In this document: positions 31,605 to 42,374 of the stretch, piece by piece
How the letters are laid out: every line of letters begins with the position of its first letter
How positions within the stretch are numbered: position 1 is the stretch's first letter
Source: Chrysogorgia sp. JL179-B06
Taxonomy: Eukaryota > Cnidaria > Anthozoa > Scleralcyonacea > Chrysogorgiidae
Direction: 5' to 3'
DNA: 64,000 nucleotides
Assembly: GCA_035772405.1 (NCBI GenBank)
Contig: JAYKKM010000375.1
Coordinates: 3,120,001 to 3,184,000 of the forward strand
Notes under the pieces: model-generated
What the model was told of the DNA's origin: nothing
Seen by the model: the letters and a program-made list of their open reading frames with translations, nothing else
Databases searched by the model: none
Program-made: the position numbers and the translations under genes

Positions 31605-33413
31605 TATATAGTCATAATGTATGTATATACTGTTTATGTATAGTCAAAAGCCTTGCCAATTATATTCAGATAAGTGATAGTTATTCTTAATTTAAGTCTG
31701 TTATATTTAAATATAATTAAAAAAATTGAAAATAATGTATATATACTACAGTATGTTTATATAATCAATTCCCAGGTTCATTTGCAGATTTATAAAAAAT
31801 TAGGCTTCCAATGGCTTTTGAGGCAGCACTTCTCTTGCGATAGTAACTTCTCTAGTAATAGAAATTAAATAAGAGCGGCTTGCATGGTCTTAATTTTTTT
31901 ATATAAATATGCCCGTGATGGGGAATCTAAATGTTTTAATCTGTCAAGTATTAAAAGCATCGAATCTTATGATCAACGAGATTCAAAGATTAATTCTATA
32001 GATTTAGTTTTACTGTTGATAGGTTTTGCCAGAGAATGAAGTAAAAAAACACAAGTTGCGTTGTAATCTCTACAATAATATGAATGTCTCCGTTGCCATT
32101 TATAGTAATTTTGTCTCGCTGTTTATAAATCACTTCCTAACGCCGCGATATGTATAGAAACATTCTGTTTATGTCAAATTCCAACATTCAATCCAAATAT
32201 CCGACTCAGTTTCTCTTAACCGGCGTGTACATTACCGACGTCAATACCATCTGAATAATTTCATGTGGTATCATATACAGTAGCATTGGAAACATCGTCT
32301 CTGCACTGGCAATAATATATGGGATTTCATGTTACGGTTCAATTCCTATCAAGAACTCAGAAATACTTGTTTAGTCTCAACAAATACAACAACGTTTCGT
32401 ATAAAAAAGTCAATATATAACTTCTAATCCATTACTACCGTAAACTTAAACCTCTGTAAATTATATATGCCTATACCAGATATGTATAATAATAATAATA
32501 ATAATAAAGACGTATTAGGAGCATTATACAATAGTCTCAATGCATAAACTTGGAGTAATCAAAGATTATGTAAGTGCGTTCAACGCATGTGGACCAGCAA
32601 ATGGTGAATGAAGATTGGTTTATAAACATAAAATTATGCGCTATAACGAATTATGAAAATAAATATAGCTAATGAATATATTACAGCGTGTTTATGTTAA
32701 TTCAAAGAGACACTGTATAGGTATATATAACTAACTAAATATAAACCTACCATCTAACCGAAATCTGCAACTTGAGCCAAATTCATGGAGACAACATTCT
32801 CAGTTGCAGCACCAAAACTGTGGAATTCATTACCACGGGAAATTAGAAGCATTGATATGTTAAGTAGTTTTAAGTCAGCACTTAAGACTTTTCTTTTTTA
32901 AAATTAATAGTTTTTTGTTCATAATGGTAATATATGTAGTAGGCTTTATCTTATAATGAAACTGTAATTAGTTTTTATAAGTAACATTAAGAATATATTG
33001 CTGTTACCCCATGTAATATGAAATGTTGTTCTGCAGCGCAGTGCAGATCGAAATACAAATCAGAGACTGTAAAGGTTGGTGTACCGTGCCGAAATGGTGT
33101 GTATAGGAGGTCTTACGTTTCGAGCGAAGGTCCTTCCTCAGTGGCTGTTTAGTTGTTTCATTCTGGATTGAACTCATCACCGGTTCTGTTAAAATTCCTT
33201 TAGGTCAGTTTACATGAATCCGGAATAAGATGCACTGATGCAGCTCAATCCGGATTGAGTTCATTTCGGTTCTCATTCCAGATTGAGTTTCATTGAAATT
33301 TCATTCCGGAATGAAAAATACGACCTAGAAGATTGAAACGAACATGCGTGCTTTTAACATTTATAGACGACAAGTTACAGCTAGAGACAGGAATTTCGCC
33401 AACGTCATATTGT
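31605..33413. other. MDM1 intron with LINE 3' tails
   Basis: AT-rich intron. A LINE tail on the - strand lies at 32485-32545 (AGACGTATTAGGAGCATTAT) and a + strand 3' fragment at 32700-33005. A copy of the TCGAAACGT motif lies near 33110. The inverted pair CAATCCGGATT with TTACATGAATCCGGA spans about 33210-33752. No gene. Confidence 0.45.
32700..33005 (+). mobile_element. L2/CR1-like LINE 3' fragment
   Basis: The RT C terminus (AAPKLWNSLPREIRS-like reading at about 32810-32855, then LSSFKSALKTFLF) is followed by the family's 3' UTR (TAGTAGGCTTTATCTTATAA). It belongs to the same family as 15985 and 51975. 5' truncated. Confidence 0.65.
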
Positions 33414-34112
33414 TCAATATAAATAGCTCTTTGCCGACGACGTTATAAATTAAAGGTGAATTAAATGCTTGTTTACTTGCGACCGCATCGATTGTCGTCG
33501 CTAGTAATGCTTTTCCCCTTTTCTTTATGTTTATTCTTCGCCAAATTGTCAATTTAGGGCATATGTTGAAATGTACAAGCGCAGAAATCGTTGAAAGAAA
33601 CATACCCGCTATAATGTTATTGATCGCCATCTTGAAATTTCACATTTCGCGCGATTTTCGATCCTGGGATAGATAGAATTCCTCATGTAAACGCGATTTG
33701 AATTGACGTTCAATCTGGAATGAAACTCAATCCGGATTCATCGGTAAACAGCCCCTCAGCTGATAGAGGGCCTTCACTCAAAACATTACACCACCCATAT
33801 TTTGACAATACACAATCCTTTGACAGTTTTCCATTTGTAATATTATCATTACTTATAACTAGTTTATATTAGTTTTCGATATATTTACATTGTACCTACC
33901 TTTAATAATTTCTTGGTTAAACGTCTACATATCTGATGCAACAGTGGAAATAGAGAACTTAGCTGTAAGACAGTAAGGAGACGGCGCTGAGCTTGCTAGA
34001 GTCGAAAATATAACCCCCTATGGTATAATTAGATTCTAGAGGTGTGTCTTAGGAGGGGAGGAAGGCGTACTGTGCGTACGACAGTTTAATTGTTCCCATT
34101 ATCTCTAGAAAC
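33414..34112 (+). repeat. Direct segmental repeat, unit A
   Basis: About 700 bp here is repeated at 34828-35490, including CTTTGCCGACGACGTTATAA, TAATGCTTTTCCCCTTTTCT and GGGGAGGAAGGCGTACTGTG, with small indels. The offset is about 1415 bp. The unit starts inside a MITE arm, so a TE-mediated tandem duplication is likely. Confidence 0.8.
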
Positions 34113-34137
34113 ATTTCTCTGCCGTTCATATCTTAAA

Positions 34138-34447
34138 TCATGAGAAATTCCATTTTGTTTTTATTTTGGTTTATTGCATAGCTCTATAGCGGTGGTCTTG
34201 ATTATTGAAACTTTTCACACTTGTAGCATTTGTATATCTAGAGAAATTGTGTTTGTGGTAAGCGGCATATTTTATGCAAATTAGTTTTCTGGATCTATTG
34301 GAAACACGATTTCTCCACTCAGGTAAACGTTGAGGGTATAAAACCTTCCAGTAAACAAGACCACCACTAGAGCTATGCAATGAACCACGATGAAGCTCAG
34401 ATCTGCATTACAAACATTTTTATGCGAAAAAATGCAATTTCTCATGA
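34138..34447. mobile_element. MITE
   Basis: The inverted ends TCATGAGAAATTCCATTTT and its near-complement are supported by inner arms with GCATAGCTCTATAGCGGTGG and its complement. It lies between the two segmental repeat units. Confidence 0.7.
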
Positions 34448-34827
34448 TCAGTTAGACTATCGAGCCACCTTAAAGTGTTTTTCCTCAAATTCTGGAATTT
34501 GAAGGCCACGAGATGCTATTTTTGTGATAGTATCAAAACTATTTGACCGATATGCATGAAATTGTCTGGTGTGTATTTGGAATTTTCAATATTAGAGGGA
34601 AGGTGTACAGTTTAATTGTCCCATTATCTCCAGAAACATTTCGCTGGCGTTCATATCTTTAAATCAGGGCGCACTTGTGTGTGTATTTAATATTTCCAGA
34701 GGAGGCCTCGCTCACATTACGTGATTTTCAGGAGGATCCTCAAAATGGATTATACAAAACAAAATAGAAAAATAACAAAATAGTGGGAAATCAGTAAGCA
34801 AATTAGTGATTTACATAATAAAGATTT

Positions 34828-35490
34828 AATATAAATAGATCTTTGCCGACGACGTTATAAATTAAAGGTGAAGTAAATGCTTGTTTACTTGCGATCGCGT
34901 CGATTATCGTCGCTAGTAATGCTTTTCCCCTTTTCTTTATGTTTATTCTTCGCCAAATTATCACTTTAAGGCACATATTGAAATGTACAAGTGCAGAAAC
35001 ATACTCGCTATAATGTTATTGATCGCCATCTTGAAATTTCAGATTTCGCGCGATTTTCGATCCTCATGGGATAGATAGAACTCCTCATGTAAACGCGATT
35101 TGAATTGACGTTCAATCTGGAATGAAACTCAATCCGGATTCATCGGTAAACAGCCCCTCAGCTGATCATAGAGGGTCTTCACTCAAAACATTACCCCACC
35201 CACACTATTTTGACAAAATTGTAATAGTATCATTACTTGTAACTAGTTTATATTCGTTTTCGATATATTTACATTGTACCTACCTTTAATAATTTCGTGG
35301 TTAAACGTCTACATATCTGATGCAACAGTGGAAATAGAGAACTTAGCTGTAAGACAGTAAAGTCTAAAATATATAACCCCCTATGGTATAATTAGATTCT
35401 AGAGGTGTGTCTGGAATTTTCAATATTAGGAGGGGAGGAAGGCGTACTGTGCGTATGACAGTTTAATTGTTCCCATTATCTCCAGAAACA
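34828..35490 (+). repeat. Direct segmental repeat, unit B
   Basis: Second copy of the unit at 33414-34112. A third short piece (CCCATTATCTCCAGAAACAT) lies at about 34617-34640. No coding capacity. Confidence 0.8.
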
Positions 35491-35509
35491 TAGCCTGCGT
35501 GCAGACTTC

Positions 35510-35883
35510 GGATAAGGGTATCTAGTATGTATTCCTTATAAGGAAGCGCAAATAGAAGGCATTGACGAGCAAATAGAGTGAATTAACGAGCAAATAGCTG
35601 ACACGTTGCACCCTCGTACCAGCCTCCTAGTTAATTGGATTGTAACCGACCCCAAAACAACAAAGGTCCTAACCCTTTGGCAAACGTTTTCTTGAGAAAT
35701 AAACCACCTCCAAAGCTACAATATATATTAAAACAAAGATAAATTATCTGTTTACAAAATGCGTACAGCTTATCGGGCTAGCGAATGTAGTTATCTTAAA
35801 AAGAGCGGATAATCGAACGTCAATGCCTTCTATTTGCTCGTCGGTCACTTCCTTATATGGAATACGTATACTAGAAGTACATA
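35510..35883. mobile_element. 8-bp-TSD MITE family, copy 1
   Basis: One end reads GATAAGGGTATCTAGTATG and the other, reversed, CATATGTACTTCTAGTATACG. Both continue into GTATTCCNTATAAGGAAG. The same ends define the copies at 48738 and 49520, which have clear 8-bp duplications; this one has no clean duplication. Confidence 0.7.
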
Positions 35884-35924
35884 TGAATCTGGCATACCAG
35901 TTTTCCCCAGTACCTTTCTAACAA

Positions 35925-36235
35925 GATCGAACTTGTACAAAAACGTGCCTTTCGAATCCTGCACCCTAGCACTCATTATGTGGATACTTTAAACGCTTTT
36001 TGGTGCTCTCGTCTTGACCAGTGAAGCCGAAGGCATGAAATTTGCATCAAGACTTTTCAGAAGATTGATCGACCCAACTCCCAGCTGCACAAACTCCTGC
36101 CTCCGACACGGGCGTAGATTGCGTAACAAAAACAAATGATCACTTCCTAAATGTAGAACTGATAGGTTTAAGAAAAGTTTTATTCCGTCGATGTGTTGTG
36201 CGAAAGTTAGTCCTCATTTGGAGTAATTATTCTCA
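35925..36235 (+). mobile_element. LINE reverse transcriptase C-terminal fragment
   Basis: Translation with stops gives IELVQKRAFRILHP then a THYVDTLN-like segment and SRRHEICIKTFQKI. This is the LQKRAxRII block and Arg-Arg-x-x-x-C-x-K segment of CR1/RTE-type reverse transcriptases. It is decayed and 5' truncated. Confidence 0.6.
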
Positions 36236-36504
36236 AAAATGCTTTATATATTGTTAATATACCTTTTTGATCATAAATTGTGTATAGTTTTATAGGTTTA
36301 CCATTCTAGGTCCTTTCTACTTTTTAACGTATTCTGATAAATTTTTCACATTTTGTAAGCGTATTGTAATAAGTACTATAAATAATATATTAAGTACTCT
36401 CTCTATTCCTTCACAATATAAACCAGTTATTGTTAGCAGGGTTCGAATTAACGGTGTGCAATGCGCAATTTGCACATCGTTTTGGCCCAAATATACTAAA
36501 ATGT

Positions 36505-36680
36505 GTTAATATACACACTGCTGTAATGAATGTGGGAGAGCTTGGAGTAGACAGACGATACATGAACGATCGTCAAGCTCGCATCCTCAGAAAAATGATT
36601 CTGAGTCTCGGACAGGAATCGAACCTGTAACCTTCTGATTGCCGGTGAGACGCTCTAACCATTGAGCCACCGAGACTCAG
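36505..36680 (-). repeat. tRNA-derived SINE family 2
   Basis: On the - strand, the tRNA-like head has an 8-bp acceptor pair (GAGTCTCG with CGAGACTC), the A box TGGCTCAATGGTTAGAGCG and the B box GGTTCGATTCC at 36600-36678. The body with ACGATCGTTCATGTATCGTC follows. The closing acceptor stem is perfect, but the attached SINE body and other copies argue for a SINE over a working tRNA. Confidence 0.7.
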
Positions 36681-36991
36681 ATGAAGATCGTATTGTAATA
36701 AGCCAGTTCGTAATGTCGACTGCGCATTGAAATGACGCGTACTGCGTCGGGATAAAACTTATTTCAATTCATAACATCAGGCTGGGGAATTCAGTGTAAC
36801 GAATTTGCAAGTGTAAATAAATTGTGGTTTTAGCCTGATGTTATGAATTGAAATAAGTTTTATCCCGACGCAGAACGCGTCATTTTGATGCACAGTCGAC
36901 ATTACGAACTGTGTTATTCATTGACCAATGCGATGATATGCAAATAAACCATCAATTATTATAAATTACAATTATTATCTTTCTTCATCAG

Positions 36992-37151
36992 GTACAATCT
37001 AAAAAGGAACAAACAGAATATAATTCTCATTATCCTAACAAGCCTCGTGTGGAGAAAGAGAGTCCAATAATGCTTGCTAAGAAAACTCGAACGAGAAAAA
37101 CATCAAAGAATCATTACAGCCAAGTAAATAATAATTCAGTTAAAACACCAG
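36992..37151 (+). CDS. MDM1: MDM1 exon 3
   Basis: The acceptor TTCTTCATCAG precedes 36992 and the donor GTAAGTG follows 37151. It enters in phase 0 and leaves in phase 1, exactly what is needed between the exons at 11526 and 41134. It encodes a second MDM1-type repeat, TEYNSHY, followed by a basic segment KKTRTRKTSKNHYSQ. The exon lies inside an interval bounded by hAT ends. Its removal would shift the reading frame of the mRNA. Confidence 0.75.
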
Positions 37152-37185
37152 GTAAGTGACAATTTATAGTTCTTCCTCTCAATTA

Positions 37186-37400
37186 CGGGCACCTCTCTAA
37201 GACGGACACCTCTCTAAGACGGACACCTTTCTAAGACGGACACCTTTCTAAGACGGACACCTCTCTAAGACGGACACCTCTCTAAGACGGACACCTCTCT
37301 AAGACGGACACCTCTCTAAGACGGACACCTCTGACCTCTCTAAGACGGACACCTCTCTAAGACGGACACCTCTCAATTACAGACACCTCTCTAAGACGGA
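37186..37400. repeat. 17-bp minisatellite
   Basis: About a dozen near-identical copies of ACCTCTCTAAGACGGAC start 35 bp after the MDM1 exon 3 donor. Confidence 0.9.
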
Positions 37401-37630
37401 CAATATACGGTTGGTCCCGGCCGGGGGTCGAAATTTATAAGTCCGTTAAAAAATCTTAACGTCCAGTTTTATTCCACTGGATATAATATGAAAAGGAGAA
37501 ATAATTCATTATTTTATTATATAATGTCCACAGAAGCACTTGATTTCAAAGATAAAGACTGGATTGAGCAACTATTGTTCAGAAAATGAAGCCGGAAGTA
37601 GCTCGTGGCAGCCATCTTGTTGGAACTACG

Positions 37631-37866
37631 TTATATAGTTTTACTATAGGCGACAGCAACTATCTGTCTCTGATCTTTTAAGATGCTAAAATGAATTAGT
37701 TGTCGAAGGTTTTCCTATAATGTAGAACACAAACTACAGCTCCATAATATTAACTATGAAGCCGGGATTAGCGCGTGGCGGCCATATTGGAGCCCCTCCC
37801 CCAAACAACCGTCTGCAGGCTAGATCTGAGACAGCTAGTCTCTGTCGCCTACAGTAAAACTATATC
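37631..37866. mobile_element. MITE
   Basis: The inverted ends ATATAGTTTTACTATAGGCG and its near-complement enclose short sequence with GAAGCCGG repeated twice. No ORF. Confidence 0.6.
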
Positions 37867-37889
37867 ATTGATGAACAGTTAAAGTGGGA

Positions 37890-38660
37890 AGAACATAATG
37901 ATGCTCAATGTAATAACATTTCGAAAAACATTAACGCATTACTAACAATGTATAACTCACTTTAATTGTCTTGCCACACTTCACTTACTGTTCAACAATG
38001 TCACACAAGTCAATAAATTATGCAAGTTACAAAAAAGAGCGGCTCGGGTGATAACGGGTTCAGGATATGAAATTAGATCATCTGTGATATTTGATAAACT
38101 TAAATGGGATTCAATTGAAACTATTTTTAAAAAAAGAGAACAATTAATGACATTTAAGGCACTACGAGGTATGACACCAACCTATTTATCAGAACTATTT
38201 GCAATTAACCATAACAACACATATAGATTGAGAAGCAACGATCGAAAGCTTTATTTAGAAAAACCTAAAACAAATTTCCTAAAACATAGTTTCTCATATC
38301 ACGGAGCCAGGTCCTGAAATAGTTTGCCGCAGGAAATTGTCGACAAGTACGAGTATTTCTCAATTAATTATTTTAAAAAGTGTATTAATGAGCACTACAA
38401 TGATTTACGAACAAACTTGTCGACAGTTTAAATTGTTTATTTGTGCGTTTATAGTTATATTTGTATATATTATTAATTATTGGTATGTATTAGTAGTTAT
38501 AGCTATCTGTATAATTTGTAAATGGTTAATTTTCTCCATATTCTTTCTTTATATATTACATATATATATATGTAAATACATGGCCCTTTGAAAATCAGGA
38601 AACTGAAAGGCTACCGTGTGTAAATAAGTTTAAAATAAATAAATAAATAAATAAATAAGG
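37890..38660 (+). mobile_element. LINE 3' end (second family)
   Basis: The RT C terminus LQKRAARVITGSGYEIRSS is followed by the frame 38048-38317 with TPTYLSELF and YRLRSNDRKLYLEKP, a stop, then a 3' UTR ending in GGCCCTTTGAAAA and an (AAAT)n tail. The same 3' tail sequence appears at 15950 and 44610. 5' truncated. Confidence 0.75.
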
Positions 38661-38922
38661 TGACCGTGAGGTACTAGGTGTGAGTCGTCTTCTGGACGAT
38701 CCTTTTATTAGTATTAAGGTTAGTATTAGAAAACTATTAGGCAGCGGGGGGGGGGTTAGGATTAGGATCTAAGTTGTTTTGGGGTTAGCAGTTCCATGAT
38801 GTATTTCATCATACAGGCATGTATTTCATCATACAATCTCTCATTTTGTCCAACCTCTCGCGGATACTAAAAAAGATCGTCCAGAAGACGACTCAGACCT
38901 AGTACCTCACGGTCACCTCAAC
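38661..38922. mobile_element. Foldback MITE
   Basis: The ends GGTGACCGTGAGGTACTAGG and its complement have arms of about 45 bp. The centre holds the CCGCCTAA/GGGTTAGG module. A one-armed relative begins at 49299. Confidence 0.7.
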
Positions 38923-38931
38923 TGCGAGTGT

Positions 38932-39115
38932 AGAGCACCTAGTCACCAGGACTTTGGTGATTTAAATTTCTGTTTCGATTCAGAAAAGCAGGGTTGTTAA
39001 AAGCAGGGTTATTACTGAATCGAAACAGAAATTTAAAGTGGGGTTTTTAAAGAACGAAGCGTATATGTTATATAAACAATCACCAAAGTCCTGGTGACTA
39101 GGTGCTCTACCGTAT
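38932..39115. mobile_element. Foldback MITE
   Basis: The inverted ends AGAGCACCTAGTCACCAGGA and its complement enclose AAATTTCTGTTTCGATTCAG and its complement. A related inner segment occurs at 46355-46440. Confidence 0.7.
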
Positions 39116-40379
39116 CTGAAATAGCCTCCAGCAAATATTCCCGCGGCTTCATGTTTTCCATCGAGTTATAGAAACACGGCTTTCAGCCAATCAGCGCGTG
39201 CGTGTGTTGCTAGCATTTCCATAGCGCCAAACTACTATATTCTGAGTATAAACTACGTCATAAGCTCTCCTCGACTCATTCTTCTCGCACTCGGCCACTT
39301 TAATGGCGGCGCTCCAAAATACAAATTTCACACGTAAAGTATAACCTTTCTTTCAACGAATTTAACCTTTCTTTCAACGAATTTTGAAGTCTGCACGATT
39401 ACTAATTACCATTATATCTTTGAGATTATGTAAAAAAATTAGCAGAAATGTTTTCATCGGAGAACCACTTTAAGTTAACAGTCCTATTTCCCAAAGGTGG
39501 AAAAATTGTGTGTTTCCATGCTATATAATTGATATTAAAATTGTAAAGAAAAGCCATAATCGATTGATGTCGATGTCTTTTTTGCGTGTCTGCTCCAAGG
39601 CCCGCGCAATTTCCAGGAGCTGCCCGCACAAAATGGCGGCCGAAATGTGATCTCTGTTGCGCATTTTAGTGATTTTATAAACTTTCCAATCTCATTCTTG
39701 AAATCAACATGGGCAATGGCAACAGAATGTATCGCACGCCTAGCCTAGAATTCCTTTAGGCATTCAATCTCTTGCACACCATTATTTTGCTTATATTGAG
39801 AGGGCCCGCCTGGGCGTCATGTACGTCATGTTTTCGGTGGGAAATTGCACATCATTTTTACTCAACTAATTCGAACCCTGATTGTTAGATATAAACCATT
39901 AATATTAAAGGCACGACTACCGATCGGTTTCGAATATTGCAGGCTTATCAGGTTAATCTACCCCAGTACCCATACTTGACCTTGCGCCTGCCAGAAAGGT
40001 TGCCAAGACTTATCCTTGAGCCTGACCTCGCCTTGCCTTGCGATAACCCTTCTCCCATCCCCAGCACTGCAAGTCACCTGTACAATGTACAGGGAGAGTT
40101 ACCTTCATTACCAGCAATATTGCTAGATAAAAACTGCATCCTCTGGCCAATGTGATCTACCAATGCACACCATTGACCTGATAAGCTTAGTCGAAGAACT
40201 GCAGATCTTTATAACCATGAAGTGACGTAATCGGAGACGCAGTCCACCATATAGGACCCTGTAGACTGTTGCGTGTGAATCTCGGCATCTGTGTGATTAC
40301 CTGTGAACAATGCTAGGCCTCTCGCTATCCAGTCACTTAAATAGTCTACTGATCTTAAATAGTCCATATTGATGCATCA
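39116..40379. other. MDM1 intron sequence
   Basis: No gene recognised. Contains the right part of the hAT-bounded interval (to 39880) and then unclassified sequence. An open frame at 39937-40155 shows no family. Confidence 0.35.
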
Positions 40380-41040
40380 CTAGCGTCAACATGGCGGTAA
40401 GAGGTGTGCTTTCTGCTCTCTACATCTGTTGTGTTGTTAAGACTGATTTTGTCATCAGTTTGGTACAAGGATGATCAAGAAATCGCTCATGAAAACTACA
40501 AGGCCAACTATGGACAAGAAATAATTTCACGGTGTATGCGAATTGGCTTTCAAATGTCATCCTAGAGCTGTGCAACGGCGATTGTCTAGAACGAAGCCTA
40601 GTATTTGTTGAGTGTATAGTGCTGTTATTATCCAACGATATCGAATTAAACCCTGGACCAGCCGATGGAGTATCACCCGTGGAGCATCCTTCATCAATCG
40701 TTATGAAAACCAAACGATTAAAGATTGCCCATCTCAACATTTGCAGTCTTGTAAAGGTGTATAATGTGGCGCCAAGTCCATAGATGTCTTGAATATTTCA
40801 GAATCTTGCAGCCGTGCGCAATTTAAGTTTTTAGAATTCTTAATTTTAATGACGAAAACTCATATATGTAGATATTCTATTTTTAACGCTATTATTTTTA
40901 GTTTTTATATTAACTCTAGATTTATATGTATTTTTAGATATTATCATTGTAACAATTGTTTTTAACTAGGACCCTGATGAAAAGCACCTTTTCGGTGATT
41001 CAGGCATCCTGTTTAAACATTTAAATTCATTCATTCATTC
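40380..41040 (+). mobile_element. Internally deleted LINE with 2A motif
   Basis: The frame at 40532-40783 has no ATG at its start. It encodes a hydrophobic run, then DIELNPGP (40637-40660), the 2A ribosome-skipping consensus DxExNPGP. It goes on to KIAHLNICSL, the HLNIRSL start of a LINE apurinic endonuclease. Endonuclease and RT are missing: the frame breaks near 40756, and a LINE-like 3' UTR follows (CCCTGATGAAAAGCACCTTTT) with an (ATTC)n tail at 41025-41040. It is therefore a short element that kept the 5' ORF start and 3' end of a 2A-bearing CR1/L2-type LINE. Confidence 0.7.
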
Positions 41041-41133
41041 ACGTGCTCAGCTGCGGGGCGCGGAGGCTAGTCCCATACCCCTACGACGCAACATTTAACT
41101 GTATTTATTGTATAAATATATTTAATTATGTAG

Positions 41134-41257
41134 AACATTCTCCAGAAAGACTTCCTCCTGCTGGTATACCAACGTTCATTTCAGATCCTCATGATAAAAG
41201 ACTACTCCGTCCATCTGATGGCTCAGATTATTTGACATTTCCTGACGAACATCCAAG
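41134..41257 (+). CDS. MDM1: MDM1 exon 4
   Basis: The acceptor AATTATGTAG precedes 41134 and the donor GTACTTTAG follows 41257. It enters in phase 1 (G+AA makes Glu) and leaves in phase 2. It encodes a Pro/Asp-rich segment with GIPTFISDPHDKRLLRP and DYLTFPDEHP. No named domain; it connects the second and third SEY/TEY repeats. Confidence 0.7.
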
Positions 41258-41877
41258 GTACTTTAGTTTGAATGTTTGTGTATTTACAACTTTTTTAGTA
41301 ATTTTCAGAGCAATGTCATTGATCAGTTGGACTCTCTTTCTTTTGGGACCATCTTAAAATAGTTTACAAATAATTTCCCAACGCAACCAGGTGGTAAATC
41401 AGACATAGTTTGACGCTACTCTGGCTTAAAAAGATTTTTGAACGGAACTTTAAAAGTTACTGTCCATGGTCCAACGTTTCGACATTGATTTTTGAGTTGG
41501 GATGTAGGTAATTGGACCAACACTGGAGTTGCTATTATGTAGATGAGTATGTATTTAGCATAGCATGCGGCATTGCATCCATGATGCATATTTTGCATCC
41601 ATATGTAGGCATAGTTTCTATCTTTGTCTGGTTACGGCGCTGGACAATGAAGTGTAAACTGTTATAGTATATATGCATAAAATCATTATAAAGACAAGAA
41701 TAAAGATGCGTATTGTATTGTATATTGTGTAGATTCTTTGTACGGAGAAGAGGTGACCCTTGTGGGCCACCGTAGTCTTCATCAGGGATGATCGTTGTAA
41801 AGTTAGGATCCCTATTTATACCCTTATATGATGACGTTATCTATTAACAAGATCTTCTCCCACATTACCACCACTAT

Positions 41878-42110
41878 AAATCAGTGACTAGGCTCTTGGC
41901 AACGGCTTCCGTAGCTCAGTGTTCAGAGCACTGCACTAGCATCGCAGGGTCGCGGGTTCAATTCCAGCCGGAAGGCCTTGAAGTTGCATTTTTCGCAACT
42001 GGTCTTATTGTTCGAACTTGGTCTTAAAATGTATATATATATATATTTCAACACTCGAAATTTCCATTCACCACAAATCCTTAGAACATATATCAGTAAT
42101 ACCTGGGTAT
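41878..42110 (+). repeat. tRNA-derived SINE, family 1
   Basis: Same leader, A box (TAGCTCAGTGTTCAGAGCA), B box (GGGTTCAATTCC) and body as the 6163 copy, with a (TA)n run near 42035. An L2-type 3' UTR fragment (GTGACCCTTGTGGGCCACCG) lies upstream at 41750. Confidence 0.75.
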
Positions 42111-42245
42111 GTTGTATATATACACTCACTGACGTTAATAGTGAATGTGGGAGAGCTTTGAGTAGACAGACGATACATGGACGATCGTCAAGCTCAAATC
42201 CTCACAAAATGTTTCGGACAGGAATCGAACATGTACCATAGTAAG
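42111..42245 (-). repeat. tRNA-derived SINE family 2, partial
   Basis: The body GAATGTGGGAGAGCTTTGAG and GACGATCGTCAAGCTC are followed by an eroded tRNA head (GGACAGGAATCGAAC) on the - strand. It abuts the family 1 SINE. Confidence 0.65.
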
Positions 42246-42292
42246 CTTATTGTTATTTTCCAACTAATATGTTGTTTATTTAACACATATAG

Positions 42293-42374
42293 AAATACTG
42301 AAACTGAGTATTCCGAGCGATATTACAGCGCAGCTTTAAGGAATGAAGAGAAACATCCAAGTAGTAAGAATAAG
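42293..42374 (+). CDS. MDM1: MDM1 exon 5
   Basis: The acceptor ACACATATAG precedes 42293 and the donor GTAGGT follows 42374. It enters in phase 2 (AG+A makes Arg) and leaves in phase 0. It encodes the third repeat TEYSERYYSAAL and a Lys-rich tail. SEY/TEY repeats followed by aromatic residues are the MDM1 microtubule-binding signature. Confidence 0.75.

Larger units (their letters stand above)
36437..39880. mobile_element. hAT-like TIR/TSD-bounded interval enclosing an MDM1 exon
   Basis: The inverted ends CAGGGTTCGAATTA and TAATTCGAACCCTG are flanked by an exact 8-bp duplication, ATTGTTAG (36429-36436 and 39881-39888). This is the hAT signature. The 3444-bp interval contains a SINE, MDM1 exon 3 (36992-37151), a minisatellite, a LINE 3' end and two or three MITEs. 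No transposase is present. How a host exon comes to lie between the ends is discussed as a finding. Confidence 0.7.

Noticed and set aside
36600..36680. A tRNA gene on the - strand with a perfect acceptor stem
   Set aside because: The same head carries a SINE body here and at 5263 and 42200; the anticodon stem does not pair well.
41750..41800. CTGATGAAGACTACGG (on the - strand) as a hammerhead ribozyme core
   Set aside because: It is the common L2-type LINE 3' UTR sequence and lacks the GAAA half of the core.
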